In this document: positions 1 to 7,954 of the stretch, piece by piece
How positions within the stretch are numbered: the stretch's first letter is position 1
Layout of the letters: every line of letters begins with the position of its first letter
Origin: JBKPHS01 sp046729975
GTDB taxonomy: Bacteria; Actinomycetota; Thermoleophilia; Solirubrobacterales; Thermoleophilaceae
Direction: 5' to 3'
Assembly (NCBI GenBank): GCA_046729975.1
Contig: JBKPHS010000080.1
Coordinates: 1 to 38,319, forward strand
Length of the DNA: 38,319 nucleotides
Translations under genes and position numbers: made by a program
Notes under the pieces: generated by a model
Told to the model about the DNA's origin: nothing
Databases searched by the model: none
What the model saw: only the letters and a program-made list of their open reading frames with translations

Positions 1-2
1 CC

Positions 3-530
3 GGCGTGCTCGTGACCGGCGCGGGGCCGATCGGACAGCTCGCGGTCCAGGTCGCCCGCGCGCTCGGCGCGACCGAGGTGACGGTCACCGACGTCAACTC
101 CCACCGACTGGCCGTGGCGACCGAGGGCGGGGCTACCCGCACCATCGACGTCTCACAGCTGCCGCTCGACGAGGCGGGCGTCGAGGCTGACGTGCTGCTC
201 GAGTGCTCCGGCCATCCCGACGCGGTGTCCGGCGGCCTCCGCGCCCTGCGCCCCGCGGGCCGGGCCGTGATGGTCGGCATGGGTCCCGACGCGGAGATGG
301 CGATCCCGATGAGCGTCGTCCAGAACCGCGAGATCTGGCTCACCGGGACCTTCCGCTACGCGAACACCTACCCCGCCGCGATCGCCCTGGCCGCCGGCGG
401 CCGGCTGAACCTCCAGGCGATCATCACCGGGCGCTACACGCTCGAGGAGACAGAGGCCGCCCTCCGCGCCGGCCGCGAGGATCCCGCCTCGATCAAGCCG
501 CTCGTTCTGCCGCGCGCCGGCGCCCCGTAG
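3..530 (+). CDS. Zinc-type polyol (sorbitol/xylitol-like) dehydrogenase, 5'-truncated
   Basis: This is the C-terminal part (about 175 residues) of a medium-chain dehydrogenase/reductase. The frame is open at the left window edge, so the catalytic zinc domain lies outside. A Rossmann fold is visible: the glycine motif GAGPIG near the start, then an Asp at the end of the second strand (VTDVN), which in this family favours NAD over NADP. The stretch REIWLTGTFRYANTYP is typical of sorbitol/xylitol dehydrogenases, which oxidise a polyol to a ketose. Xylulokinase starts 19 bp downstream on the same strand, so the likely product is D-xylulose (from xylitol or D-arabinitol). The family call is firm; the exact substrate is inference from the neighbour. 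Confidence 0.85.
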   Translation, partial: GVLVTGAGPIGQLAVQVARALGATEVTVTDVNSHRLAVATEGGATRTIDVSQLPLDEAGVEADVLLECSGHPDAVSGGLRALRPAGRAVMVGMGPDAEMAIPMSVVQNREIWLTGTFRYANTYPAAIALAAGGRLNLQAIITGRYTLEETEAALRAGREDPASIKPLVLPRAGAP

Positions 531-549
531 TCGTGGCTGGGCCCGAGTC

Positions 550-2040
550 ATGCCGGTCCTGATCGGGCTCGACGTCGGCACGGGCGGGACTCGCGCCCTC
601 GCGATCGACACCGACGGAGATGTCGTCGCCGACGCCCGCGAAGCCCATGACCTGCTCACGCCACGCCCCGGCTGGACGGAGCAGCGGCCGGAGGACTGGT
701 GGCAGGCGGCGAAGCACGTCCTCGCGGAGGTCGCAGCTGCCGCCGACGACGAGATAGTGGGCCTTGGGCTGGCGGGCCAGATGCATGGATCGGTGTTCCT
801 GGACTCCGCCGATGCCGTCATCCGCCCAGCGCTCCTGTGGAACGACCAGCGCACCGAGACAGACTGCGCCACGATCACTGAGCGCGTAGGTGCCGAGCGG
901 CTGCTCGATCTCGCCGGCAACCCGGCGCTGACGGGCTTCCAGGCGCCGAAGATACTGTGGCTGCGGCGCGAGGAGCCGGAGGCGAGCGCGCGCGTGGCGA
1001 GCGTCCTGCTCCCAAAGGACTACGTCCGCCTGAGGCTCACCGGCGAGCGGGCAACCGACGCCTCGGACGCGTCAGGCACGCTGCTGCTCGACGTCCGCGC
1101 GCGCCGCTGGTCGGACGAGATCCTCGACGCGCTCGAGATCCCGCGCGAGTGGCTGGCCGATGTCTACGAGGGGACCGACGTCACCGCCGTCCTGAGTGAC
1201 CCGGTGGCCGACGAGCTCGGCCTTCCGCGCGGCCTGGCGGTGGCGGCCGGCGGCGGCGACAACGCGGCCGCTGCCGTCGGCGTCGGTGTGGTGCGCGAGG
1301 CCTTGATCGCGAGCTCCATCGGCACGAGCGGTGTGCTGTTCGCGCACCGCGACTCGTTCGCGCGCGACACCTCCGGCCGTGTGCATGCGTTCTGCCACGC
1401 CGTGCCCGGCGCCTTCCACCTGATGGCTGTAACGCTGTCCGCGGGCGGCTCGCTCGGCTGGTGGCGGAACAGGATCGCGGGCGGGGCCGACTTCGAGGCA
1501 TTGGTCGCGGAGGCGGCGGAGATCGAGCCCGGCGCGGAGGGACTGCTGTTCCTGCCCTATCTGACGGGCGAGCGCAGCCCGCTCCTCGACCCCCGGGCGC
1601 GCGGCGGCTTCATCGGTCTGACGGCCCGTCACGGTCGCGCGCACCTGACCCGCGCGGTGATGGAAGGCGTGGTGCTGTCCATGCGCCAGGGGCTCGAGGT
1701 GATGCGCTCCCTCGGCACCGCCGACGACGAGATACGCGCGACCGGCGGCGGTGCCCGCTCGCCGCTCTGGCTGCGCCTGCAGGCCGACGTCTACGGCCGC
1801 CCCATCCGTCGCACCGGCGTCGACGAAGGACCCGCCTACGGCGCCGCGCTACTGGCCGGCGTCGCCTCCGGCGTGTTCGCGAACGTCGAGGAGGCAAGCG
1901 CCCGAGTGCGACTGCGGGAGTCGATCACCGAGCCGGACCCCGAGCGCGCCAAGCGCTACGACGAGCTCTACGAGATCTTCGTCTCGCTCTATCCCGCGCT
2001 GCGAGACGCGATGCACGCGCTCGCTCGCCCGCAGCTGTGA
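550..2040 (+). CDS. xylB: Xylulokinase (FGGY carbohydrate kinase)
   Basis: A 496-residue FGGY kinase, a normal length for XylB, which phosphorylates D-xylulose with ATP to D-xylulose-5-phosphate for the pentose phosphate pathway. The N-terminal ATPase motif GLDVGTGGTRAL sits at residues 6-17. The Met-His-Gly signature of xylulokinases is at residues 78-80 (GQMHGS). GGGDN at about 234-238 carries Asp237, which matches the catalytic aspartate of E. coli XylB (Asp233). The C-terminal domain has the TGGGARSPLW adenosine-binding loop. The ATG start is 19 bp after the polyol dehydrogenase, so the two probably form a catabolic operon. Related FGGY kinases for other ketoses cannot be fully excluded. 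Confidence 0.92.
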   Translation: MPVLIGLDVGTGGTRALAIDTDGDVVADAREAHDLLTPRPGWTEQRPEDWWQAAKHVLAEVAAAADDEIVGLGLAGQMHGSVFLDSADAVIRPALLWNDQRTETDCATITERVGAERLLDLAGNPALTGFQAPKILWLRREEPEASARVASVLLPKDYVRLRLTGERATDASDASGTLLLDVRARRWSDEILDALEIPREWLADVYEGTDVTAVLSDPVADELGLPRGLAVAAGGGDNAAAAVGVGVVREALIASSIGTSGVLFAHRDSFARDTSGRVHAFCHAVPGAFHLMAVTLSAGGSLGWWRNRIAGGADFEALVAEAAEIEPGAEGLLFLPYLTGERSPLLDPRARGGFIGLTARHGRAHLTRAVMEGVVLSMRQGLEVMRSLGTADDEIRATGGGARSPLWLRLQADVYGRPIRRTGVDEGPAYGAALLAGVASGVFANVEEASARVRLRESITEPDPERAKRYDELYEIFVSLYPALRDAMHALARPQL

Positions 2041-2067
2041 GTCGCGGCTTGGCGAGATACTTCGTCA

Positions 2068-2445
2068 ATGAAGCCAAGGCTTGACCACATAGGGCTGGAT
2101 GTGAGCGATTACGACCGCAGCAAGTCCTTCTACGAGAAGGCCCTCGCGCCGCTCGGGATGAGGCTCCTGATGGAGCCGGTCCCCGGGGTGGGTGGATTCG
2201 GCGACGAGTTCCCGTTCTTCTGGATCGGCAGGCGCGGGCGCGGACCGGACAGCGGCGTGCACGTAGCGTTCACGGCCGAGAATCGCGAGACCGTCGATGC
2301 CTTCCACGCCGCTGCGCTGGAGGCCGGTGGGACGGACAACGGCGGGCCGGGCGTCCGCGAGATCTATCACCCGGACTATTACGGCGCGTTCGTGCTCGAC
2401 CCGGACGGCAACAACGTCGAGGCCGTCTGCCACGTTCACGCCTAG
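2068..2445 (+). CDS. VOC-family (glyoxalase/bleomycin-resistance fold) protein
   Basis: A 125-residue single-domain protein with the beta-alpha-beta-beta-beta arrangement of the vicinal oxygen chelate superfamily. The start LDHIGLDVSDYDRSKSFYE gives the first metal-ligand His (residue 6), and the C-terminal YYGAFVLDPDGNNVEAV is the classic last strand with the Glu ligand. The VOC fold serves glyoxalases, ring-cleaving dioxygenases, epimerases and resistance proteins, and nothing here selects one. It begins 27 bp after xylB on the same strand but has no obvious link to pentose use. It is soluble and cytoplasmic, with no signal peptide. Assignment to the superfamily is secure; the function is unknown. 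Confidence 0.85.
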   Translation: MKPRLDHIGLDVSDYDRSKSFYEKALAPLGMRLLMEPVPGVGGFGDEFPFFWIGRRGRGPDSGVHVAFTAENRETVDAFHAAALEAGGTDNGGPGVREIYHPDYYGAFVLDPDGNNVEAVCHVHA

Positions 2446-2493
2446 ACGCTGATTGACGGCCGCGGTCGAAGTTGCGTTCCGGAGGCCGATGCT

Positions 2494-2520
2494 ATTTAAT
2501 GGCTGCGTTAATTAACCGGA
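2494..2520 (+). promoter_or_regulatory. AT-rich palindromic putative operator/promoter of the arsR-type operon
   Basis: Just upstream of the ArsR-family gene is a sharply AT-rich island in an otherwise very GC-rich region. It contains the perfect 10-bp palindrome GTTAATTAAC at 2507-2516, preceded by TTTAAT at 2495-2500, which with GTTAA forms a second spaced inverted pair. ArsR/SmtB-type repressors typically bind such AT-rich inverted repeats overlapping their own promoter. Autoregulation is inferred from position and symmetry only. Confidence 0.4.
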
Positions 2521-2527
2521 TCGTTAC

Positions 2528-2860
2528 GTGCCAACCGACCAGCTCAGCCTCACCTTCGCGGCTCTCGCCGATCCGACGCGCCGCTCGATCCTGACCCGTC
2601 TCGCCGACGGCGAGGCGACCGTGAACGAGCTCGCGGAGCCGTTCGCGGTGACCCTGCCCGCGATCTCGCGCCACCTCAAGGTGCTCGAGCGCGCGGGATT
2701 GATCGCCCGCAGCCGGGAGGCTCAGTGGCGGCCAAGCCGGCTGCAGGCCGACCCGCTCGACGAGGCGGTGGAGTGGGTGCAGTCGCGCAAGCGGACCTGG
2801 GAGGCCCGGATGGACCGACTCGAAGCGCACCTGCGCCCGAAAGGAGAGCAAGATGAGTGA
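2528..2860 (+). CDS. ArsR/SmtB-family winged-helix transcriptional regulator
   Basis: A 110-residue DNA-binding protein starting at GTG. The ArsR winged helix spans roughly residues 8-75: ALADPTRRSILTRLADGE, then the recognition region with LPAISRHLKVLERAGLI, and a short wing that follows. The usual metal-binding Cys motif is absent, so this belongs to the metal-independent branch that commonly sits beside SRPBCC proteins. Its stop overlaps the start of the SRPBCC gene by 8 bp, implying translational coupling. The AT-rich palindrome upstream is a candidate operator. A repressor role is inferred from the family. The signal sensed cannot be read from the sequence. Confidence 0.92.
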   Translation: MPTDQLSLTFAALADPTRRSILTRLADGEATVNELAEPFAVTLPAISRHLKVLERAGLIARSREAQWRPSRLQADPLDEAVEWVQSRKRTWEARMDRLEAHLRPKGEQDE

Positions 2861-3317
2861 CTCGACCCCCGAGGCGGCCACCGATCAGGAGGTCCTGATC
2901 ACGCGCATCTTCGAGGCACCGCGCGAGCGCGTGTTCAGGGCCTGGACCGACCCCGACGAGGTGGCGGCTTGGTACGGCCCCGAGCACTTCGACACGCCGC
3001 GCGAGCAGGTCCACATCGATCTGCGCGTCGGCGGGCGCTACGAGCTCACGATGGTCCGGCGCGACGGCGGCGCGCAGTTCGCCATCGGCTACGAGATCCT
3101 CGAGCTCGTCGAGCCGGAGCTGATCGTCCTGCGCTCGGACCCGATGCCGGAGGTGGGCATGCACGAGGGCACGCTGTTGCGCTTGGAGTTCCACGACCAC
3201 GGCGCCAAGACGCGCATGACGCTCAGCGACGGGCCCTACACGCCCGAGAGTCGCGGTGGCGTCGAGGCCGGCTGGCGCGCCGCCTTCGACAACCTCGAGG
3301 CGCTCGTCGCCGGATAG
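2853..3317 (+). CDS. SRPBCC / AHSA1-like ligand-binding protein
   Basis: A 154-residue protein of the SRPBCC (START/Bet v1-like) superfamily, AHSA1 branch. The signature N-terminus is present: ITRIFEAPRERVFRAWTDPDEVAAWYGP, followed by DLRVGGRYELTM and, near the end, a C-terminal helix (GWRAAFDNLEALVA). These proteins form a deep hydrophobic cavity, and their bacterial ligands are mostly unknown. The gene overlaps the ArsR regulator by 8 bp. Such ArsR-AHSA1 pairs recur widely in actinobacteria, suggesting that the regulator controls this protein in response to a small molecule. The ATG start has a good ribosome site (AAAGGAG) inside the upstream gene. The family call is firm and the substrate unknown. 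Confidence 0.9.
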   Translation: MSDSTPEAATDQEVLITRIFEAPRERVFRAWTDPDEVAAWYGPEHFDTPREQVHIDLRVGGRYELTMVRRDGGAQFAIGYEILELVEPELIVLRSDPMPEVGMHEGTLLRLEFHDHGAKTRMTLSDGPYTPESRGGVEAGWRAAFDNLEALVAG

Positions 3318-3376
3318 GGCTGCCCCGCCGACGAAGGCGTAATACGCGCGCAAGACACGGGTGCGACGATTGCCCC

Positions 3377-3880
3377 ATGACGATGAGAGTGCGACTGGTC
3401 GTCGTGGGGATGGGTGCGGCCCTGGCCGGTGGCTGTGGCGACGACGCCGACTCCCCGGCACCGACACGCGGTTCGGCCGGCGGTGAGATGGCGGCGAATC
3501 GGTCGCCCGCGGGCCGAGAGGCGAGCGGTACGAGGATCACGGTCCGGAGCTCGCGCTTCGGGCGGATGCTGTTCGACTCGAGGCGCCACGCGATCTACAT
3601 CTTCGAGCGCGACAGGCGGAACAGGAGCGCCTGCTATGGCGGCTGTTCGCGGGCATGGCCGCCTGTGTTCACGAGCGGCAGGCCGCTAGCCGACCGGGGA
3701 GTGCGAACGTCGCTCCTCGGGACGATCAGGCGGCGTGGGGGCCGGCTGCAGGTGACCTACGCGGGCAAGCCGCTGTACTTCTACGCCCACGAGGATCCCG
3801 GGCAGGTCCTCTGTCACAACGTGAACCTGAACGGGGGCTTTTGGTGGGCGTTGGGTCCTGACGGCAAGCGCCGGCCGTAG
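3377..3880 (+). CDS. Lipoprotein with COG4315-type secreted repeats
   Basis: A 167-residue predicted lipoprotein. The N-terminus MTMRVRLVVVGMGAALAGGC has a basic start, a hydrophobic stretch and a lipobox ending at Cys20, followed by an Asp/Ser/Pro/Gly-rich linker. The mature domain carries two repeats of the secreted type grouped in COG4315: GRMLFDSRRHAIYIFERD with a nearby CYGGCSRAWPP, and later GKPLYFYAHEDPGQVLCHN with GFWWAL. Cysteines in the CxxxC segment could pair. Function is unknown for the family, though some members sit beside redox or copper genes. The ATG at 3377 is chosen over upstream in-frame codons because it gives the lipoprotein signal exactly. Confidence 0.85.
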   Translation: MTMRVRLVVVGMGAALAGGCGDDADSPAPTRGSAGGEMAANRSPAGREASGTRITVRSSRFGRMLFDSRRHAIYIFERDRRNRSACYGGCSRAWPPVFTSGRPLADRGVRTSLLGTIRRRGGRLQVTYAGKPLYFYAHEDPGQVLCHNVNLNGGFWWALGPDGKRRP

Positions 3881-3884
3881 CTGC

Positions 3885-4007
3885 TTGCCCTCGGACGCCT
3901 TAGCCGAGCGACTTGCCGCACACCTGCTCGCCGGCGAGCCCGCCGGCGACCCCGTCGCGGTCGCCAAGCGGCTGGTCGCCGTCGTAGAGCTCGCGGGGTT
4001 GTTCTGA
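3885..4007 (+). pseudogene. Truncated duplicate of the winged-helix gene start
   Basis: These 41 codons (TTG start, TGA stop) encode about 40 residues whose first 33 match the N-terminus of the winged-helix protein that starts at 6919 (PSDALAERLAAHLLAGEP versus PSDALAKRLAAQLLSGEP). At the DNA level, 3886-3983 and 6920-7017 agree at about 84 of 98 positions by my count, with the first 20 bases identical. After that the two diverge and this copy stops. It is therefore a relic or partial duplication rather than a gene. The two copies are direct repeats that flank the three-gene minus-strand block 4026-6804. Confidence 0.75.
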
Positions 4008-4025
4008 CGGGCTCGTCCTGTGGCC

Positions 4026-4505
4026 TCAGCCAGCAGCGGAGAAGGCTCCGACGATCGCGCCGTAGACGACGTGCGTGGCAACCATCACCGCTGGGGTACT
4101 GGTTCCGTAGTTCAGCAGCAAGAACCCGGGTGGCTCGAGGAGAGGGGCGGAGCTGGCGTCGCTGAAGATCGTCCCCATTCGCGGATGGACGAGGGGAAGG
4201 AGAATGTTCACGAGCGCAGTCCCGGCGAAGAGGGCGTGGATTAGCCCAAAGCTGGCGCCCAGCCACCAGCTCGCTTGGTCGATCGCCTGGAAGTTAACGT
4301 AGTAGGCGCTCGCGAAGAGAAGGCCGAAGCAGAAGTGAAGGGCATAGCCGAGCGCTCGCGCTCGCATGCGGTCCGTCGTGACGGCGGTGCCAAGCAGGAA
4401 CGGGAGATCGATACGGGTCAGTCGCAGTTCGGTCGCTGCCAGCATCGCGGTGGTCAATACGAGCGTCCCCACGAATCCGCCGGCCAAGGCGCCCCAGACG
4501 GTCAT
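4026..4505 (-). CDS. Conserved integral membrane protein, unknown function
   Basis: A 159-residue hydrophobic protein with about four membrane segments: WGALAGGFVGTLVLTTAMLA at the start, YALHFCFGLLFASAYYV, FGLIHALFAGTALVNILLPL, and a last segment around MVATHVVYGAIVGAFSA. The ATG overlaps the TGA of the upstream GH15 gene (ATGA), so the two are translationally coupled on the minus strand. A longer open frame continues upstream inside the GH15 gene, but that part is a shadow. The segment PLVHPRMGTIFSDASSAPLLEPPGF is an extended loop. I do not recognise a named family. The coupling hints at a shared envelope or carbohydrate role, which is inference. Confidence 0.8.
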   Translation of the reverse strand: MTVWGALAGGFVGTLVLTTAMLAATELRLTRIDLPFLLGTAVTTDRMRARALGYALHFCFGLLFASAYYVNFQAIDQASWWLGASFGLIHALFAGTALVNILLPLVHPRMGTIFSDASSAPLLEPPGFLLLNYGTSTPAVMVATHVVYGAIVGAFSAAG

Positions 4506-6295
4506 CGGCGCGTCGCCTCCTCGAGCGTCACCGCCGCGTTGATGAGAGCGAGGTGCACCAGCCCCTGCGGGAAGTTGCCCAGAAAGGAGCTGGTCTGCGG
4601 ATCCATTTCCTCCGCGTAAAGCCCGACGTCGTTGGCCAAGCCGAGCAGCTCCTCCATCAAGTCGGCCGCATCCGCCACCTCGCCCAGCTGCGCCAGGGCG
4701 TCGACCAGCCAAAACGAACACGCCAGGAACGCTCCCTCGCGACCTGGGAGTCCATCGTCGCCGCGGTAGCGGTAGATGAGCGCGCCGCTTCCCAGATCCC
4801 TGCGGATCTGGTTTACGGTCATCTTGAGCTGCTCGCGTTCTTCGTTCCCCGCGTAGCCGAGCAAGGTTGGGAGCAGCAGGCCGGCGTCTGGCTCGGTGCT
4901 GCCGGGGAAGCGGACGTAGCTGCGGCGCTCGGGCGACCAGCAGCAGTCGCGGACGAAGTGGCGGATCGCGTCCGCCTCCGCTCGCCATCGTGCGGCGCTC
5001 GAAGCCGCAATTTGCCCGCTCTCGGCCAGTCGGCAGGCGCGGTCCAGGGCGACCCAGCACATCATCTTCGACTGCGTGAAATGACGCGGGCGGCTGCGCA
5101 CTTCCCAGATGCCGAAGTCCTCGCTCTTCCACAGGCCCGTCACGAGGTCGGCGGTTGAGGCCATGCGCGCCGCGGCGTCGCCGTCCAGCTGACCGCCGGC
5201 CTCGACGTACAGCCATGCGGTCTGCAGCAGGTGCCCGTAGACGTCGAGCTGAAGCTGCGTCGCCGCGGCGTTGCCGATCCGAACCGGACGCGAGCCGCGA
5301 TAGCCGTCGAAGGCCAGCTCGCGCTCCTGTGCGTTGGCACGGCCGTTGAGCCGGTAAAGCACGTTGACCCCCGGATGCGTGAGCTGTGAGGCATGCAGCA
5401 GCCACCAGAAGAAGGCTTCCCCTTCAGCCGGGCAGCCGAGGCGCAGCAATGCTTCGAGCGTGGCGGAGCTGTCCCGCACCCAGGAGTAACGGTAGTCCCA
5501 GTTGCGCACTCCACCCGGCGCCTCCGGGAGTGAGGTGGTCGCGGCAGCCGCGATGGCGCCCGACGGGGCGTAGATCAAGAGCTTCAGCGCAAGCGCGCTT
5601 CGGACGACTGCGTCTCTCCACGGGCCGTCATAACGTCTGGTTGCTGCCCACCTGCGCCAGTACTCGAGGGTTCCGTCGAGCCGGCGCTCGATGTCGTCGC
5701 GTGGCGAAAGGACGAGTGCATCGCCATGCGCAACGCTCAGCGCGAGCAGGGACTCCGAGCCGCATTCCGCGACGAAGTCCCCGGCGATTGCCCGCGCGTC
5801 GCGCTTGGCTTCCCCGGCGTCGAAGGCGAGGACCGCGAGCGCGTCGCTGCCGGCGCTGGCGATCGGCACTCCGACTCGGCTCGCGAAGTGCGTCTTCTCC
5901 CGCCCGTAGTCAAAGCGCGGCTCGACCTCCCAACGCATTGTTACCTGACCGGCGAGGCCCTCTACCCGGCGTGCGATCTCGCGCGTAGGGGCGAGACCGG
6001 TGAGCGGTAGCGGCATGGCGTCAGTGACCCGGACCCTCCCGCCCGCCGTGGTGAAAGTGGTCTCGAGAAGGTTGGAGTCAGGGATGTACCGGCGCTCCAC
6101 CGCGTGGCGCTCGACTGGCAGAAGCCGAAACCCGCCTCCGCGCCTGGCATCGAGGAGGGCCCCGAATACGCTTCCGGAGTCCAGGTCCGGCAAGCAGAGC
6201 CAGTCGATCGAACCACCCCGGCCCACCAGTGCGATAGTCCGGCCGTCGCCGATCACCGCGTAGTCGCGTATGGGCGCGTAGCGAGGCCGCGCCAT
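4502..6295 (-). CDS. Glycoside hydrolase family 15 (glucoamylase/trehalase-like)
   Basis: A 597-residue protein with full-length bacterial GH15 architecture: an N-terminal beta-sandwich domain beginning MARPRYAPIRDYAVIGDGRTIAL, with GSIDWLCLPDLDS soon after, then an (alpha/alpha)6 barrel. The barrel contains GVRNWDYRYSWVRDS, the FGIWEVR motif whose Glu398 is the expected general acid, and YAEEMDPQT with Glu562/563 near the expected general base, followed by GNFPQGLVHLALINAAV. GH15 enzymes release glucose from alpha-glucans, and actinobacterial relatives of this form often act on trehalose. No signal peptide is seen, so a cytoplasmic role in glycogen or trehalose turnover is likely. It is coupled to the downstream membrane protein. 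Trehalase versus glucoamylase is undecided. Confidence 0.93.
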   Translation of the reverse strand: MARPRYAPIRDYAVIGDGRTIALVGRGGSIDWLCLPDLDSGSVFGALLDARRGGGFRLLPVERHAVERRYIPDSNLLETTFTTAGGRVRVTDAMPLPLTGLAPTREIARRVEGLAGQVTMRWEVEPRFDYGREKTHFASRVGVPIASAGSDALAVLAFDAGEAKRDARAIAGDFVAECGSESLLALSVAHGDALVLSPRDDIERRLDGTLEYWRRWAATRRYDGPWRDAVVRSALALKLLIYAPSGAIAAAATTSLPEAPGGVRNWDYRYSWVRDSSATLEALLRLGCPAEGEAFFWWLLHASQLTHPGVNVLYRLNGRANAQERELAFDGYRGSRPVRIGNAAATQLQLDVYGHLLQTAWLYVEAGGQLDGDAAARMASTADLVTGLWKSEDFGIWEVRSRPRHFTQSKMMCWVALDRACRLAESGQIAASSAARWRAEADAIRHFVRDCCWSPERRSYVRFPGSTEPDAGLLLPTLLGYAGNEEREQLKMTVNQIRRDLGSGALIYRYRGDDGLPGREGAFLACSFWLVDALAQLGEVADAADLMEELLGLANDVGLYAEEMDPQTSSFLGNFPQGLVHLALINAAVTLEEATRR

Positions 6296-6342
6296 CGACG
6301 GCGCGGTCGGCGCGGGGGCCGCCCGCGCCGCACCTAAACCGC

Positions 6343-6804
6343 CTAGCGGGCTTGTCCCAGAGATCGCTCACCCCCTGGGTACGCGCTCGCCAGCCTCGCC
6401 AGGGTCAGCGCCCCGAGCAGGAGCCCGAAGTCGCGCAGCGCGATGTCGGCGTAGCCGCCGACCAACAGCAGGCTGATGATGATGCCGCCGAGCCAACCGG
6501 CGACGAGCAGCCCGCCGAAGCGCGGCGTAACTGCAACAACGAGGCCGGCGGCGATCTCTACGACCCCGACGACGTGCATCGCGTCCGCCGCGCTGCCCGG
6601 GATCACGTCGTTGAACTCGGGCGCCAGGTACTTCGTCCAGTCGTTGAGCATGATCCCGGCGAACTTGTCGAGCCCGAACAGAATGGGCGCCACCGTGAAG
6701 GCGATCCGCAACAGCATGAAGGCCTGGGCGGCCGGGTCGTGCCGAAGCACGGTCAAGCTGGGCACTGGGATCGGCCGCAGAGCGGCCGCAACGGCAGTGG
6801 TCAT
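6343..6804 (-). CDS. DoxX-like membrane protein
   Basis: A 153-residue membrane protein resembling the DoxX/DoxD superfamily. It has about four transmembrane segments: AFMLLRIAFTVAPILFGLDKF, MHVVGVVEIAAGLVVAV, FGGLLVAGWLGGIIISLLLV, and a final one around FGLLLGALTLARLASA. The first helix carries the R-x(9-11)-G-x-D/K pattern common in DoxX proteins. A strong ribosome site (AAAGGAGGAGA) precedes the ATG. It sits 47 bp upstream of the GH15 gene on the same strand and diverges from the winged-helix gene. DoxX-type proteins have been tied to quinone oxidation and redox stress in some bacteria, but the role here is unknown. Confidence 0.8.
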   Translation of the reverse strand: MTTAVAAALRPIPVPSLTVLRHDPAAQAFMLLRIAFTVAPILFGLDKFAGIMLNDWTKYLAPEFNDVIPGSAADAMHVVGVVEIAAGLVVAVTPRFGGLLVAGWLGGIIISLLLVGGYADIALRDFGLLLGALTLARLASAYPGGERSLGQAR

Positions 6805-6918
6805 GGCTTTCTCCTCCTTTGGAGTTGTGTTAGGGGGTTAGCGCCGCGACCGGCGCTGGACTTACCTCCGCTCAGGCGCCCGAGGCTCCCTCCCGCGCAT
6901 CGGGAAAATGCGTACGAC

Positions 6919-7947
6919 GTGCCCTCGGACGCCTTAGCCAAGCGACTTGCCGCACAGCTGCTCTCCGGGGAGCCGGCGCGCGATCCGGTGGCGGTCGCCG
7001 AGCGGCTGCTGGCTGTCCAGGCCCAGGACCCGCGCGGAGCGCGGCTTGCCGTCCGCTCGCGCACGACGGGCCTCTGCGCCGGCGATGTCGACCGCGCTCT
7101 CACCGAGGAGCGCGCGCTGCTGATCACCTGGCTCAATCGGGGGACGCTGCATCTCGTCCGTAGGGAGGACTACCCATGGCTGCAGGCGATCACCACGCCG
7201 CCGCTCCTCGGTACGAATGCACGGCGGCTCGCCCAGGAGGGCGTCTCTCCAGGTGCGGCCGATCGCGGCGTGGCCGTGGTCGAGCGCTCCCTGTCCGAGC
7301 AGGGTCCGCTGACGCGCGAGCAGCTCCGCGAGCGAATCGCCGCGGCAGGCGTGCGGACCGAGCGCCAGGCGCTGGTCCACATCCTGATGCTCGCCAGCCT
7401 GCGCGGCCTCGTGGTGCGTGGCCCGATGATCGGCGGCCGTCAGGGCTTCGCGCTGGTTCGAGACTGGCTCGGGGAGCCCGCTCCCGTCGACCGCGATACG
7501 GCTCTGGCCGAGCTGGCCCGGCGCTACCTCGCCGGCCACGGCCCCGCCGGCGAGGGGGACCTCGCGAGGTGGGCCGGGCTTCCGCTGCGGGACGTACGCG
7601 CAGGACTGAGTGCGATCGCCTCCGACCTCGAGGAGCGCGAGGACGGCCTCGTCGACCTGGCCGGTCGCCCGCCCGCGCCGGACCTCCCTCCCCCACGCCT
7701 GCTCGGTCCCTACGACCCCGTTCTCCACGGGTGGAGCTCGCGCGAGCAGCTGCTCGGCCCCCACAAGGGCGTCGTCACGGTGAACGGTCTCTTTCACCCG
7801 TTCGCCCTCGTCCGCGGCCGCGCCGCTGCCATCTGGAGCATGCCCGGCGGCGAGGTCGTGCTCGAGCCGTTCACCCGGCTCACCCGCAAGGACACGGCGG
7901 CGCTGAAGGCCGACGCGGCGGACGTCGTTCGCTTCCTGGACTGCTGA
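6919..7947 (+). CDS. Winged-helix DNA-binding domain protein (HTH_42/YcaQ-like)
   Basis: A 342-residue protein of the family annotated as winged helix DNA-binding domain-containing (HTH_42, related to YcaQ). The N-terminal part runs SDALAKRLAAQLLSGEPARDP and then VAERLLAVQAQDPRGARLAVRSR; the centre has LLITWLNRGTLHLVRREDYPWL; and the C-terminal part has LLGPYDPVLHGWSSRE and VTVNGLFHPFALVRGRAAAIW. YcaQ homologues include DNA glycosylases that unhook interstrand crosslinks. Actinobacterial paralogues are mostly uncharacterised. I start at GTG 6919, because homology with the relic at 3885 begins exactly there. The open frame extends upstream but looks non-coding. It converges on the encapsulin gene with a 7-bp gap. 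Confidence 0.85.
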   Translation: MPSDALAKRLAAQLLSGEPARDPVAVAERLLAVQAQDPRGARLAVRSRTTGLCAGDVDRALTEERALLITWLNRGTLHLVRREDYPWLQAITTPPLLGTNARRLAQEGVSPGAADRGVAVVERSLSEQGPLTREQLRERIAAAGVRTERQALVHILMLASLRGLVVRGPMIGGRQGFALVRDWLGEPAPVDRDTALAELARRYLAGHGPAGEGDLARWAGLPLRDVRAGLSAIASDLEEREDGLVDLAGRPPAPDLPPPRLLGPYDPVLHGWSSREQLLGPHKGVVTVNGLFHPFALVRGRAAAIWSMPGGEVVLEPFTRLTRKDTAALKADAADVVRFLDC

Positions 7948-7954
7948 CCGCGAG

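Noticed and set aside
3885..7017. Direct repeats as ends of an insertion sequence or transposon
   Set aside because: No transposase, terminal inverted repeats or short target-site duplication is present; the repeats are gene-start homology instead.
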